Shown here: in pieces, positions 63,965 to 64,000 of the stretch
How the letters are laid out: each line of letters starts with the position of its first letter
Numbering within the stretch: the first letter of the stretch is position 1
Source of the DNA: Sporomusa sp. KB1
GTDB lineage: Bacteria > Bacillota > Negativicutes > Sporomusales > Sporomusaceae
Direction: 5' to 3'
DNA: 64,000 nucleotides
Assembly (NCBI RefSeq): GCF_007830295.1
Contig: NZ_VLKC01000002.1
Span: 2,058,558-2,122,557, forward strand
The notes under the pieces: generated by a model
Told to the model about the DNA's origin: nothing
Databases searched by the model: none
What the model saw: the letters and a program-made list of their open reading frames with translations, nothing else
Translations under genes and position numbers: made by a program

Positions 63965-64000
63965 TTACGTGTTTTGGGGGTCCATAATGGCAATGTCGCC
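63965..64000 (-). CDS. C-terminal end of a gene cut by the window edge
   Basis: The last codons read GDIAIMDPQNT-stop on the minus strand. Eleven residues are too few to identify the protein. Confidence 0.5.
   Translation of the reverse strand, partial: GDIAIMDPQNT

Noticed and set aside
1..64000. tRNA, rRNA, tmRNA or RNase P RNA
   Set aside because: No cloverleaf acceptor sequences or recognisable conserved cores were found in any of the longer gaps.

Overview
The window looks like a chromosomal segment of a spore-forming, Gram-negative-type (diderm) Firmicute, most likely Negativicutes of the Sporomusaceae kind. Three things point there together: a type V autotransporter with an outer-membrane beta-barrel (6360-8783), small acid-soluble spore proteins (an SspH homologue at 55862-56059 and an alpha/beta-like SASP at 43685-43885), and a lysine/ornithine-decarboxylase-like enzyme (62688-63851) of the type that makes the diamine of the Selenomonas/Sporomusa cell wall. 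Ribosome binding sites are strong and Firmicute-like, and TTG/GTG starts are common. The taxonomic call is inference from gene content only.

Layout. 0-10 kb: an HExxH protein, a Crp/Fnr regulator, a LarA-like protein with an MFS carrier, the autotransporter, a nitroreductase, then decayed gene fragments. 10.2-28.5 kb: an accessory island. It holds an intact group IIC intron with its reverse transcriptase, two RT-deleted group II introns (14.36 and 25.77 kb), an acetyltransferase plus unknown-gene pair, a DUF1643 remnant, a Panacea-type toxin-antitoxin pair, an Abi_C remnant, a six-gene operon (18936-25724) and a PRTase-CE protein. 28.5-45.5 kb: repeats, an IS3 relic, Ada-AlkA plus Ogt DNA-alkylation repair, ROK/MFS/NCS2 permease genes, an M23-like secreted protein, a decayed second permease, and four divergent or adjacent regulator-target units (LysR/EamA, TetR/methyltransferase, MerR/SDR). 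46-50.6 kb: a 1519-residue STAND NTPase with an N-terminal nuclease-like domain. 51-64 kb: an IS256-family element, a TPR lipoprotein-like or secreted protein, spore genes, cydDC, a DUF2225 protein, a flavin reductase, larA, and the PLP decarboxylase.

The strongest candidate for an undescribed system is the operon at 18936-25724. It encodes an MBL-fold hydrolase, a trypsin-like protease fused to a STAND NTPase, two small proteins (one carrying a conserved-looking FVTNSSSTSF N-terminus), a radical SAM/SPASM-like enzyme, and a two-part protein of unknown function. The first two genes resemble the composition reported for type 1 AVAST antiphage systems. The radical SAM arm is unexpected and suggests that a peptide or small protein is post-translationally modified as part of the system. 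With the STAND nuclease, PRTase-CE, Panacea TA and Abi_C relic nearby, the region reads as a defence island.

The window also carries at least two families of dispersed palindromic repeats (CCGTATCATTGGTAATGG and GGGACGGTT-type hairpins), truncated copies of a SASP-like gene, and several pseudogenes. This indicates repeated insertion and decay. No rRNA, tRNA or CRISPR array was seen.
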